Shown: piece after piece, positions 1 to 11,215 of the stretch
Position numbering within the stretch: position 1 is the first letter of the stretch
How the letters are laid out: every line of letters begins with the position of its first letter
DNA from: Straminergon stramineum
Lineage: Eukaryota > Streptophyta > Bryopsida > Hypnales > Calliergonaceae
Direction of reading: 5' to 3'
NCBI GenBank assembly: GCA_963920665.1
Contig: OY987271.1
Span: forward strand, 12,279,350 to 12,343,349
Length of the DNA: 64,000 nucleotides
Made by a program: the position numbers and the translations under genes
The notes under the pieces: model-generated
Told to the model about the DNA's origin: nothing
Database searches by the model: none
What the model saw: only the letters and a program-made list of their open reading frames with translations

Positions 1-1497
1 ATACCTTGCTCCTCCTATGGATGTGGTCTTCATCGGCCCGCACACATCTGAATGCACAAGCTCCAAGGGCTTGCTGGCCCTTGTTGCCCCATCCTTGGGG
101 AAGGGCTGCCTCGCTTGTTTCCCCTCAATGCACCCCTTGCACACCAACGAACTCCAATCATGCTTGCAAGAAGAGAGGTTCAGCCCCTTCACAATGTGTT
201 GGAGGCTCTTCATGCTCTTCACATTCAAGTGCCCAAGCCTCCTATGCCAAAGCCCCACAAGGTCTTCATGAGCTGATCCTTGGGCCACACAAGCCATGGA
301 AGTGCCATTCACCTTGGTGAAATGGAGGTGGTACAAATTGCCCTCACGGGGGGCTGATGCAATCAAAACACCACTTGGAGACCTCACCACACACCCCACC
401 ATGTTGAAATGCACCTTCAAACCTCCCAAAGACAATTGACTCACGGAAATCAAATTGGCATGCAACTTGGGGACATGGAGGGCCTTTTGGATCTGAATCC
501 TCTTGGTCTTCCCCTCCACTTGCACCTCCACAAGGATCTCCCCCATGCCAAGGGCCTCCACCATGCCATTGTCTCCCAAATGAATCCTCTTCCCCACAAT
601 GGGCTGATAGGTGTGGAAGGCATCTCTATGGCTGGTCATGTGTTGAGTGGCCCCCGAATCCACAATCCAAGTGAACATGTTGGCCTTCTCCCCTCCTCCA
701 TAGGTGGCAAAAGCAAAGTCCTCCTCATCCTCCACTTGGTAAGCTTGGTGTGCACTCCCCTTGTCTTTGGCTTGGCTGCCTTTGCAATGCTTGGCAATGT
801 GGCCTGATTTGCCACAATTGAAGCACGTCCTTGTCTCCTTGAACGCCTTGGTGTTGCCTCCCTTGCCATGTCTTGAGACAAGGGCTGATCCCTCCCCTTG
901 GGCCTCATTTTCCTTCCGCTTGGTCATCTCATGCATCAAGCGTGCCGTCACAAACTCCATGGTCAGCTCCTTGGTGGGTCTTGTCTCCAAGGCGGTGATG
1001 AGGTACTCATAGGACGGTGGCAAACTCTCCAACAAGGTCATCACCACATCTCCATCCGTGACGGGGGCCTCCAAGCAAGTGAGCTGATCCGCAAGGGCCT
1101 TGATCTTGTTGACATGATCCAAGATGTCATCCTCCTCTTGCATCTTCATGGTGAAGAACTTGTGCCTAAGGAAGAGGATGTTGGAGAGGCTCTTGGTCTC
1201 ATGGATGTTGCAAAGGGTGGTCCATACTTGGGCTAGTCCTTTGCAATGGCGGATGTGTGCAATTTGCCGGTCCACAAGGTTGATGGCTATGAGAGCAAAG
1301 GCCTTCTTCTCCTTCCTCTCAAACGCCTTCTTGGTCTTCAAATCAACATCTTCACTTGGAGGCTCCTCACTCCCATCCACCACCTCCCACAAATCCTTCT
1401 CCGCAAGAATCATCTCCATCTTGAACTTCCACATCCCAAAATTCTCCCCATTGAACTTGTCAATGATGCGGACGCCCTCTCCTCCACTTGATGCCAT
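1..1497 (-). CDS. Ty1/copia Gag-Pol, N-terminal 499 residues (partial, open to window edge)
   Basis: This is an uninterrupted reading frame from an ATG at 1497 down to base 1, exactly 499 codons, so it continues outside the window. Domains in order: a copia-type Gag region (residues ~1-220, beginning MASSGGEGV); a CCHC zinc knuckle CFNCGKSGHIAKHC at residues 225-238 (784-825); the aspartic protease motif DSGA at residues 280-283 (649-660); and a GAG-pre-integrase HHCC finger with His418, His423, Cys453 and Cys456 (HX4H-X29-CX2C). Protease followed by integrase, with no reverse transcriptase yet seen, is the copia order. Gag packages the RNA and Pol matures, copies and integrates it. No stop or frameshift is visible, so this copy may be young. 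The start is the first Met of the frame with a plausible Gag N-terminus. Reverse transcriptase and RNase H would lie beyond the left edge. Confidence 0.93.
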   Translation of the reverse strand, partial: MASSGGEGVRIIDKFNGENFGMWKFKMEMILAEKDLWEVVDGSEEPPSEDVDLKTKKAFERKEKKAFALIAINLVDRQIAHIRHCKGLAQVWTTLCNIHETKSLSNILFLRHKFFTMKMQEEDDILDHVNKIKALADQLTCLEAPVTDGDVVMTLLESLPPSYEYLITALETRPTKELTMEFVTARLMHEMTKRKENEAQGEGSALVSRHGKGGNTKAFKETRTCFNCGKSGHIAKHCKGSQAKDKGSAHQAYQVEDEEDFAFATYGGGEKANMFTWIVDSGATQHMTSHRDAFHTYQPIVGKRIHLGDNGMVEALGMGEILVEVQVEGKTKRIQIQKALHVPKLHANLISVSQLSLGGLKVHFNMVGCVVRSPSGVLIASAPREGNLYHLHFTKVNGTSMACVAQGSAHEDLVGLWHRRLGHLNVKSMKSLQHIVKGLNLSSCKHDWSSLVCKGCIEGKQARQPFPKDGATRASKPLELVHSDVCGPMKTTSIGGARY

Positions 1498-2543
1498 GTT
1501 GAATCAGCTCCCACTTGTTGGCAACACCCACAAGGTCTCCAATCTGAATTCCGCCCCCAAACACTCCCTTGGGGCGAATTGGGCTGAAATGGGGCCAATC
1601 AGCCCTCACAAGCACCTTGCAACCCTAAGAAGGCCACACCACTCCTCACAAGCACAAGACTTCCTCTCCACAAGAATTCAGACCCTAATGAAGCTCACAA
1701 CCACCACATGCTCGTCATGGGTTGGTGCTACTTCAAAAACACAAGGAAACTCCCAATTCTCCTCACAAATTGGATACTCCACACTCCAAAGATCTCAAGA
1801 ACTTCCAATCAGCCCTAGATTGAAGCTCCCACTCACAATGAGCACCTCATGGACCAGAATGGCTTCAACCAGCCCTCTTTGGCTCACTAAGTCACTCAAG
1901 AACCCTAATTGGGTGTCACTCCCTTTCAATGACACAAATCAGCCCTCTTGAGTTCACAATGTCCACTATGAGGTCTCACACACTCACAAGGGCACAAATC
2001 AGCCCTCTTGCTTCACAAAGTCCACTACTTGGTCTCACACACTCACAAGGGCACAAATCAGCCCTCTTGGGATCACAATTTCGTCTCACTCACTCACAAG
2101 CGCCCCACTCAGCCCTCAATGCATGGAAACGCCTAATGCAACCCACAAATGCTCCCAAGCCTCACCAAGGACTCTCACAAGATTGCAATTGCCAAAATGA
2201 CAATCACCAATGTACCCAAGTGCATAATCAGCCCCAATGGGCTGCCAATGTACACTTGCAAGCACAAACTCAAACAAGGAGCATGCAACCAGCCCTAACA
2301 AGGTCTGATTACAACCATGAGCAATCCCATACTCAAAAGTGGACTCCAAACCTCACAAACCAGCCAACAAAAGCTCAAAACAAATGATGCACTTCAAAGA
2401 CTTTTTTTTCTTTGTTTTTGGAAAATTTACTCACACCATATGGTTTGTAGGTGACAAAGGGCCCCAATTTAGTATGCTCCTCCAAGCTCCAAGAACTTCT
2501 CCAAATGACTTGAATTTCTCCCTCATGTGCAACGCCAAGTGCG
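1498..2543 (-). other. copia leader (untranslated) with repeated CAGCCC/GGGCTG motif
   Basis: About 1.05 kb lies between the primer-binding site and the gag ATG, long for a copia leader. It holds no convincing open frame on the element's strand. It is built from imperfect short repeats centred on AATCAGCCCTC (plus strand). Copies occur near 1597, 1807, 1870, 1936, 1996, 2055, 2108, 2226 and 2288. Three of these (1941, 2001, 2060) form a tandem with ~60-bp spacing and a shared CACACACTCACAAGGGCA context. A leader of this kind could carry packaging or translation signals, but that is inference. Confidence 0.7.
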
Positions 2544-2556
2544 TGGGCCCATAACC
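2544..2556 (-). other. Primer-binding site matching the anticodon arm of initiator tRNA-Met
   Basis: On the minus strand the bases just inside the LTR read GGTTATGGGCCCA. This is complementary to the anticodon-stem region of initiator tRNA-Met (UGGGCCCAUAACC), not to the tRNA 3' end. Drosophila copia is known to prime from such an internal half-tRNA fragment. No canonical 3'-end site (TGGTATCAGAGC) was found between the LTR and gag. The site starts three bases from the LTR edge. Confidence 0.85.
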
Positions 2557-2559
2557 TAT

Positions 2560-2801
2560 TGAGTTTTGAATGGAGAAAGGCTTTACTTAGATGGTAGAAG
2601 ATACCAAGGCCCATGTGTGGGCTGAACATAAGCTTAAAGCCTTTCACTAGTTATCCACAAACCATGTGGGATAACTAGCAACCTTGGGCTGCCTTTGACT
2701 ACAAGCAACACCCAATAGACTCTAAGTCTAACTAAGAGTCTAATACTACTCCTAGGGCTGAATGTACACTATCTACACTAATATGTACATGATCTTCAAC
2801 A
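2560..2801 (-). repeat. 5' long terminal repeat of the copia element (~242 bp)
   Basis: Read on the minus strand this begins TGTTGAAGATC at 2801 and ends with CA at 2560, next to the primer-binding site; TG...CA are standard LTR ends. It contains a 10-bp inverted repeat (CTAGTTATCC at 2647-2656 and GGATAACTAG at 2669-2678). The partner 3' LTR lies outside the window, so LTR identity and target duplication cannot be tested. The bases just outside are ATATC (2802-2806). The TG...CA boundaries are inferred from one LTR only. Confidence 0.75.
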
Positions 2802-3744
2802 ATATCAATGGTCCCATATCAATTGTAAAGAGTACCAATAGGTTGGACATATAAGACTTGTAAGTGGTTGTAGTCTTGTGCATTGAATTTTGTTGATAGA
2901 ATTTTAAGATTTCTACATCTTTTGGATTTTTTTGATTTGTATATTTCTATAGCGTATAGATTTCTAGAATCTATAGAAATCAAGAAATATTTAAAATTCT
3001 AGAAATTTTAAAATCTATGAAATTATAAGGTATCCTAAACCAGTGAAATCTATTAAATACCAATATTTGGATTTTTTTAAATCTAGGAGGAAGGAAAATC
3101 TGAATCTAAAAAAGGTAGATTTGAAAATCTGAAATCTAAAAAAAGGTAGTTCTGGAATTCAAAAATCTAGAAAGAAGGTAGATATGAAATTCTGAAATCT
3201 ACAAATCACTGAGATTAATATTTTAAAATCTACAAATGTACAAGTTGCAAACAAGTTGCATATAAGGCATGACTTTTGCAATTGTTGCATCTTATTCCTA
3301 GATTTTAGGGTGTCCATTATGACTACAAGTCTCCGGAATATCACTAGTTACAAACCAGTCGCAAGTGTCCTATTCAATTTAAAAAATGGTTGTAGAGTGT
3401 AGTTGCAAAACCCTTCATTTTTTTCTAGTGATAATTACTTCATCTTCCTTCTGGATTCCTAGGGGAATTGTGCTATGAGGTCCTTGTGGATTCTCACCCA
3501 TTGATGTTGTTGCATTGTAATAATGTTGTGAGCTTCTACATGTTCCTTACATTGTAATAACAAGAATTTTACAATGGCATTGCTCCGATGTCGCTCCTGC
3601 GGTGTTGCTAGTGAGAGTGAAGGTGGAGGTGCACTTGTAGGAACAAAAGGAAGAAAAGGAGAAGGTTGAGAAGAAGGCATGCCAAGCAACACAAGGGGCT
3701 ATTTGAGAGAAGCAACCTCGAATAATTTTCTTCTTCCATGCTTA
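2802..3744. repeat. Flank of the copia insertion; dispersed repeat plus AATCT-rich low-complexity DNA
   Basis: The stretch 2809-2890 is similar to 34774-34850: both have a tggtccca/ttgtccca start and the phrase AGGTTGGACA(T/C)ATAAGA. The copia element therefore landed in or beside an older dispersed repeat. From about 2895 to 3260 the DNA is rich in variants of AAATCTAGAAA and AAAAAGGTAG. No open frame in this stretch looks like a gene. Confidence 0.5.
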
Positions 3745-4501
3745 GGTGATTGCAAGAAACACTTGTCCTATTTTTTGTCCCCTTGCCCTCAAACACGTGT
3801 TTTTTGGTCATAAATTTTGCATTGTAAGTCTGTTTGTCTTGAAATTTGGAATGAAGGTACACATAAAAGTTTCACACATTGAATAATTTTTTGGTTTTAA
3901 AAAAAATTACTTTACTATTTTTAAGGTGTCCCCGATTGGATGTCTACCTTGGCCATTTTGGGGTTTTTTGATCCGATGTTGTATCCAAAAATGCAAATTA
4001 GAAGCCATAAATTAGAGAAGTTTGAGGTGTACTTGCATTCCAATGATGGAAGAAGAGTTTTTTGCAAAACACCTTTGCGTGAAGTGTCTACACGGGGCCA
4101 AAGTGACCGTTGTTTGTGCACATTTTTCGAGCATGAGAAAATTTTCCTTGAAGAAATTTTTGGTGCAATGCAAGAGTAAGCTTGTCTATGAAAACAAATT
4201 TTTTTCTAGGAATTTTTTGAATTTTTTTTGAATTAATAAAAATGAAAATGTCCATAGACCCCTTTTCTGCTATTTTCTGCTTTCAATGGCTTCTACAATA
4301 CTCCATAGTAGTCAATAGTACTACATAGTATTGTATAGTACCGAATCAACGGATAAGATCTTCAGGCGCCCCAAATGGACAACTAAGATTTGCAGGCGTA
4401 GTTTGATGCACAAAATTGATAGTAGTCCATAGTACTACGAGTCCAATAGCCAGAATTCGGGTTTTTGAGCCAAAAACGTGAAGTGTTTTTTGCAATCACT
4501 T
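3745..4501 (+). mobile_element. TIR element family T, copy A (~757 bp, non-autonomous)
   Basis: The ends are inverted repeats: GTGATTGCAAGAAACACTTG on the left and AAGTGTTTTTTGCAATCAC on the right. The inside contains runs of overlapping TACTACATAG-type words (4300-4345) and the phrase TCCATAGACCCCTTTTCTGC. A possible 5-bp target duplication GCTTA flanks it (3740-3744 and 4502-4506). It encodes no transposase. Homologous copies lie at 7040, 8264 (both inverted) and 36635 (direct). The superfamily is not certain. Confidence 0.8.
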
Positions 4502-4506
4502 GCTTA

Positions 4507-7039
4507 TCCTATACCCTAAACTTATAAACAATTAACAAAATCAATTAGAGAAAACAAAACCCTTAGCACAAATAGAAAAACCTAAATCAAAGAAAATTAG
4601 TGCATGTATTGGAGAACAACATGCCCTAGAGGAGCACCATGGGGGAAGACGAAGTAGCACTTGCTAGAAAAGAACAAATTCAGAAATTAAAAAAACTAAG
4701 AAAAACACCATGGTCCCACATGCGTCACTAGCGTGGGTTGCATTGGCATTAGCAAGACTCAATTCCACCACCTTGCCAAGGGAAACCTACCACTAGCCAT
4801 GGTGCTTGCTAGGAACCTGCGCATGTGCATCACTTGAATGTCATGGCAATTCTAATTTCAGTCATTAGTTATTTTTGCATAAATAGTGTCAATTGACTTT
4901 TTATTGAGCAAATACTAGAGTTCTTAACTCCTTATATACCATCATACACAACCACTGATGCAAATCGTACAGGTTGTGCAATATTGTACATAAAAAGAAG
5001 ATAATGTAAATGTCAATTTCACTAATCAAAATTGACAATATTCTACAAGCTAAAAATTGTGACTTAATTATATCTTCACATAAGTTTAATTTTAAAAAAC
5101 AAACTAGGGCACATATAAATTTTGGGTTCAAGCCCAATGATTGTTTTTTCAATATTTTTGGGCAATGCACAAAGTGATGTAAAGAGGATTTGTGAAGCAA
5201 TTTACATCAATGGACATAGATGAAATATGCAAAACGTAGATGAGAACACATTTGTTCATTGAAAAGTGTGCAAAGTCATCCATGATAGAGCAATATTGTC
5301 CCTAGATTGTGTAGCAATTAAATAATTTTATCGATTGAAAATAGGGGAATCTATAGCTCAACATTCCTTCCAAAAAATTGTATAGCTTTCGAGCAATAAA
5401 TCACCCTCAAAAATACTACTTTGGCCACCTATCTTGAACTGCACCAAAGTAGTGGACTATTGCCAATTTCATGATATTGGTGTTTGTAATTTTGGCCCTA
5501 TAGAATTTAACATTACCACTATGGTATATACTCTTTCAAGATATTGTATCAAGTCACAACAATTTTTGTTGAATAGATATTAGGGTTTGGAAATTAGTGC
5601 AAGTGAGATCATGATTTTGTCATAGGATTTGAATCAATTATAAATTTTTAAAAGTTGTTCCTACAATAGCCCCTAAACCACCATCATGTGGGATGAATGA
5701 TCATCTAAACAACAAACACCAAACATTGTTGAACATGTGCGTAATCATCATAATCTTATTCAAATACCACTATGTATCGAGCTCTTCCATCAATTAATAC
5801 TTCAAAATCAATTCATATCTTACTTTCATTCTGTAATCACCACTTAATGGTTTTACATGCACCATGTTTTTTGCGTAACTAACACAATGGATCAATTTAT
5901 GATCCATTTCCAAGTGCAATTCAAGGATGGTCACTAAACAACTTGAACTTGGTGGTAATGGGGCGGTAATTGTAGTCTCTACATCTAATTGTACTTATCA
6001 ATCTTTAGAGGTTGATACTTCTATTTTTTTGGCAATGAACATTGGTAGGGCCTCCAATGATCCTTAGGCTTATGTTCAAAGAGGTCTTTTATGTAGTAAT
6101 CAAGGTACTTGTTTGGATCTAGTTACTCATTGATGTTAGATTGCTTTCAATATTTGTCCAATGATTCCCAACAATGTCCAACTTCATGCCCCTTGGTTCT
6201 AGTAGGTCACCATCCCATCATAAAGGAGATGAATCACTTTTAAGCCAATGGAAAAATGAAAGACCACTTTTCGAAACTTGGAATATTGTCGTTTTGTCTT
6301 CTGCTTTGGACACCTCAAAACCTCCTAAAGTTGACAAGAAGTGGTTCTGCACAAGCCACCAACTTGGATACAACTATATTTGCTTTTGCAATTCCTTTCT
6401 TGGTTTTGATGATCATGATCTTTTTGACGTATAATATTTTTTTCACCACCCATAGGACACAATCCCTAAATAAATAGAATTAGAAGTCAATTAATGGCCA
6501 TTATGACAACATTGATTATATATTCGATGCTCCTAAGCATGGGTGATGAAGACATTGAAAGATTCAATACATCATATGGATGAATATTTAAGTGTATTCT
6601 TGTTATAAAGACTAAACATGGACTATACATGCGAATATGATGGAGAACAATGAATCTTACGGAAGATCTAAAAGAAGAGCAAAGTTAGTAATACCCCCTT
6701 GAATAGGGCAATAATAAGCTAGAGGAAATCATCTATTCTAATTAACCCTTGAAAATGTAATGACCTTTTAGTCAAGTGGACTTATACTTTGAAAACAAAA
6801 ATTAGTTAGATCCACATGCACATTTCTCTAGATTTTAAGGAAATGCATAATGTCAACAAAAGTATAATTGTTTTAGAGCATGTTGACTTACCAATTTTTT
6901 GGCATTGGTGGACTACTGGGATCAGGCTTCCATCTTCCTCTTCAGACTTGATTTGTTTGAAATTCCTACTTGATACTCTCAAATTTGACCATATAAGTTT
7001 CCACAAACAATTTTTTCGATTGTGTGTAGTCTATAGAGG
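4507..7039. other. No recognisable gene
   Basis: This is AT-rich DNA with stop codons in all frames at short intervals. The longest open frames (99 codons on the minus strand at 4901-5200, 86 codons on the plus strand at 6174-6434) have no recognisable domain and no gene-like codon pattern. No RNA gene or clear inverted repeat was seen. Confidence 0.6.
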
Positions 7040-7794
7040 GTGTCTACAAGAGATACTTTAGGTTTCTGAATCAAAAACGCAGTTTTTGGCCATAGGATTG
7101 GCAGTACTATGCGAAACTACCAATATTGTGTGTTAGCAATGCATCAACAAATGTAAACTATCAATTCAAGGCATCTGCAAATTTGTACCGTTGATTCAGT
7201 ACTATGTAATACTATGCAGTACTATAGACTACTGTGGAGTACTACAGAAATCACTTGGAGTAGAAAATAGCAAAATAGGGGTTTGTGGACCATTTTATTT
7301 TTAATAATTCAAAAAAAATTCAAAAATATTCCATAAAAAAGGCTATTTTGCTAGAGAAGATTGCGCTTGCATTGCATCAAAAAATTCATGTAGGAAATTT
7401 TTTCCCTCTTTGTAGCCTTCACACAAAGGAAGGTCACTTTAACCCCATGTATGTAGCTAACATGTTTCTATTTTCATAAAAACTCATTGTCAGTCCTTAT
7501 AATGTTAGTAGATCTCTAGCACATCCAATTTGTTGCTTCAACTTTGCATTTTTGGGTATAACATAGAACTAAAAAACTCCAAAATGGCCAAAATGGCCAT
7601 CCAATTGGGGGCAGTTTTAAAATAGTAAACTAATTTTGAAAAATTTGAAAAAAATCTCAATGTCTTCAACTACCGCATGTACCTTAATTCCAAATTTCAT
7701 GCCAAATGGACAAACAATGCAAAAGTTATGAGGAAAAACCACCCATTTGAGGGCAAGAAGACAAAAAAGTAGGACAAGTATTTCTTGCAATCAC
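7040..7794 (-). mobile_element. TIR element family T, copy B (~755 bp, diverged)
   Basis: It is inverted relative to copy A. The right end CTTGCAATCAC is well kept; the left end GTGTCTACAAGAGATACTT has drifted. The inside keeps the TACTATGCAGTACTATAGAC words, the CAAAATGGCC phrase and an end like that of the other copies. No target duplication could be read. It is the most diverged of the four full-length copies. Confidence 0.72.
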
Positions 7795-8263
7795 CTTGGA
7801 GACAATGCTCCCGAAGGAAGCTAAGATTTTGGAGGAGGATTTCAAACAAGTGTGAGTTCATGCAAATGGCAATGACATCCTCTTTTCATACATGCTTCTT
7901 CTAGATTCATTTGAGTTTGAACAGCTAACCACTTTGGATTCCTATCAAAACTATTTTTGACCAATCTAGTCATAGCTCCTTTTTGTACCAATAATGGACC
8001 ATGATTGATGATACCATATCCACCGTCCTTTGTAAACATATCAAGCAAAGTTAACAATGGGACGCATTAAGGATGTACTGCCACAACTTTGAGAGTCTTG
8101 AACATATATTTGTTCCATATAAGAATGTCCATCTTCATTGAGTTCACTTGATCATGCACGACCCTCACTTGCACAAGAGCATAGTCCTAAGCAAAGTCGT
8201 TTGATCAAATAGATTAGAAAACTTGGGTTTTAGTCACCAACAAACTTAACAATATATAAATGT
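7795..8263. other. Spacer between two family T copies
   Basis: This is 469 bp of AT-rich DNA. Frames are short; the longest, 71 codons on the minus strand, has no recognisable content. Nothing else is seen. Confidence 0.5.
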
Positions 8264-9007
8264 GTGATTGCAAGAAACATTTCACTTTTTGGCTCAAAAA
8301 CCTGAATTCTGGCTATTGGACTTACAATACTACGAACTACTATCAATTTTGTACGTCAAACTGTGCTTACAAATCTCAACTGTCCATTTGGGGCGCTTGA
8401 AGATCTTATCCGTTGATTTAGTACTATACAATACTATGTAGTACTATTGACTACTATGGTGTACTATAGAAGCCATGGAAAGCAGAAAATAGCAGAAAAG
8501 GGGTCTATGGACATTTTCATTTTTAGTAATTCAAAAAAAATTCAAAAAATTCCCAGAAAAAAAAGGCATTTTCATAGACAAGCCTACTCTTGCATTGCAC
8601 CAAAAATTTCTTCAAGGAAAATTTTCTCATGCTCGAAAAATGCACACAAACAACGGTCACTTTGGCCCTATGTAGACACCTCATGCAAAGGCTTTTTGCA
8701 AAAAACTCTTCGTTTCTCATTGGAATGCAAGTACACCTCCAGCTTCTCCAATTTGTGGCTTCCAGCTTTCATTTTTGGGTACAACTTCGGACCAAACCCC
8801 CCAAAATGGCCAAGGTAGATACCCAATCGGAGGCAACTTAAAAATAGTAAAGTAATTTAAAAAAAAATACAGAATGTGTGAAACTTTTATGTGTACCTTC
8901 ATTCTAAATTCCAAGACAAACAGACTTACGATGCCAAAGTTATGATAAAAAAACCATGTGTCTAAGGGCAAGGGACAAAAAATAGGACAAGTGTTTCTTG
9001 CAATCAT
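8264..9007 (-). mobile_element. TIR element family T, copy C (~744 bp)
   Basis: It is inverted relative to copy A and begins GTGATTGCAAGAAACAT. It ends GTGTTTCTTGCAATCAT, one base off the family end. The interior matches copies A and D closely, including the TACTACTATGG words and the CCACAAAATGGCC-like core. No target duplication is clear. No transposase frame is present. Confidence 0.78.
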
Positions 9008-10173
9008 CCAGATTTGGTTGCAAACTAATAACAAATGTCTCAAAAAGGAACAAGAACTACACAAGTCTTTCAAACAAATATGAATTCCATAGTGTGTTGT
9101 AAAGACTCACCTATAATGTTGATTCAAACTAATTGCTCATAGATCCCCCAATTTCCTACTACAATAATTTGCTATCTAAAGAATCATCATAAATCTAGTG
9201 AAGCACAACTACCTCCACACTTACATACTTGTTTTTAGTATATCGATCACCAAGTCATCAATAAGGGAGATAGGATAACCTTAGGCAAAGTGCTAGGAGC
9301 TTTGACATGTTATGCACAATGCACGGTGTCAAATGCATGCAAAATTCGAGGTCCAGTGAATCATTATTAATTTGCTTAAGAAAACTTGAAATTACGTAAC
9401 ATTATTGAATAGGATTAATTGGATAATTTTCTAAAGTAACATTGTAACGCAAGTATATTCATGTGACAATAGCATAATTTGGAAAAAAGATTTCGTAAGT
9501 GATGATGAGATGGATTCATTTGTCATAATTTGGTCAATGATTTGGCCAATGACTTGACCAATAACGAGGAAGATGTGGTCACTTGTATGTTCTTGGCTTT
9601 CCTTGGATGACAAGGCTCCTAAGTTTTCAAGCCACATCTCGTTAAATTTTGGTTTGACGTGGTTTCAGTTTTCTATTTGTTAGGATGTGACATTATAGAC
9701 AAATTAGGAGGAAGGCAGGGTGGTGAAGCAAGGATACCCACAAATAATCACAACAACTCCAATCTTTGATTTGGTTAGCTACTATCACCTGCTACTATCA
9801 ATAGAGACATGACTCTTGTTGTTCTTTGTCCATTTTGGATCCATAGTTTGATGTATTTGTTACATACACATGTCACTCCAGGTTTTCTATTCTGGTATAA
9901 CACTGGCTTTTCCTATTGGGATGTCTATTACAGTTGGTCCAAATGCGTCTTGATATGTAAACCTTAAAAAATTGGCATGTTTGTTGGCTAGACGGCCTGT
10001 TCATTGATTTGAACCATGTGTCCGTCAGTTGGACGGACATGCCATCCAAATAAAATTGTTTTCTGATCCTGATGGACACTAGGGTTGAATCTTCATATTT
10101 TGACGGACATTATAATGTCCAAACTTGATGTGACGTTGAAAACCATGGTGTCAATGGTGAAGTATTTTCTATA
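9008..10173. other. No recognisable gene
   Basis: About 1.2 kb of AT-rich DNA between the last of the clustered family T copies and the first CACTA element. Open frames are all under 70 codons and match nothing recognisable. A short run of imperfect repeats around TTGGTCAATGA occurs at 9530-9565. Confidence 0.5.
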
Positions 10174-11004
10174 CACTACAAGAAAATGGCCAAATATGTG
10201 ACTGTAGAAGAATGACTGCAATGCAGTCGTTTTGGAGTCATTCGACTCAGAAATGACTTCATAGCTCTGGAGTCATTGTTGTTCAGTCATTTATGTAAAT
10301 GACTGCGGGTGTATTATCACCATCCATTTTTGCCTTGGATGAAAAAAGGATGATAGAAATACATGTGGAGGCTGAGGTAGAGAGGGCGTGTGTTCGGCAC
10401 ATGCCCAAATTGGATGATGTGGCAGTCGCTAATTGGTTGTGGTTGGCCACGTGTCCAGTCATTTACTAGTCATTCTTCAATGATGTGGCTTTGTTGGCAG
10501 TCATTAAGAAGTCATTTTCTAGTTGCAACAGACCCATTAGAAATCTGACGTGGACAGCCACGTCAGAAGTCATCATGCAGTCATTTAGAAGTTGTGATGA
10601 AGTGATTGTATCATTTAGGTGCACTAGCATGTGGCAAATTATACCATATTCATTTTTAAGTGACATGTATTTAGGATTCAATACCCTACCTTAGATGTGG
10701 GAAGTGATTTTCTTGTTATTTACAAGTTACAATGTGTGTAAAAAGCAATATAATGACAGTTGGGCAAGGAGTAGTCATTGAACATTCACATATTAATACA
10801 TTCAAAGTTCCAAAGAAATACACTATACACCATACAATTCACTATACACAATACAATACACCAAACATAGAATACCATACACCATACTCGGCACGTGTGT
10901 CACTAGGCTTGTCAGGCCAAGTAGTGGGTTGGCATGAAATGGTCAAGTGACAAGACTTTTATACATTTTGGGTGGTAGGAAGCAAGACAAACCATGTGGG
11001 ATTT

Positions 11005-11215
11005 GTAAAACGCAGGAATTGTGTTACAAGTAATATTTCAAACCTCATTTAGGCATAGAAGATTAATTTTTTTCAAAATACTCCGAACAAATAAAAGTTG
11101 GAAAATCAATGTCACTTTCATCTCCAAAATTTTTTTTTAGATTTTGATCCTCAAATCAAAAGTTATGGACAAATTTGGGATAGGTATTAGAAAAGACATT
11201 TTCTTTGACATTTTT
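11005..11215 (+). repeat. Dispersed repeat inside CACTA 1, similar to the arms of a hairpin at 55.9-56.3 kb
   Basis: The stretch from GGAATTGTGTTACA through AAAAGTTATGGACAAATT resembles one arm of the long inverted repeat at 55876-56256. Shared phrases include AAAAGTTGG, TTTCATCTCCAAAA and AAAAGTTATGGACAAATT. It suggests that this sequence moved independently or was captured by the CACTA element. Confidence 0.6.

Noticed and set aside
1498..1530. TGGGAGCTGATTC just before gag as a primer-binding site
   Set aside because: It is ~1 kb from the LTR, whereas a perfect 13-base initiator-tRNA match lies next to the LTR at 2544-2556.
409..1951. Plus-strand open frames over the copia gag (up to 275 codons)
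   Set aside because: They are shadows of the copia coding frame on the minus strand and of its repeat-rich leader.
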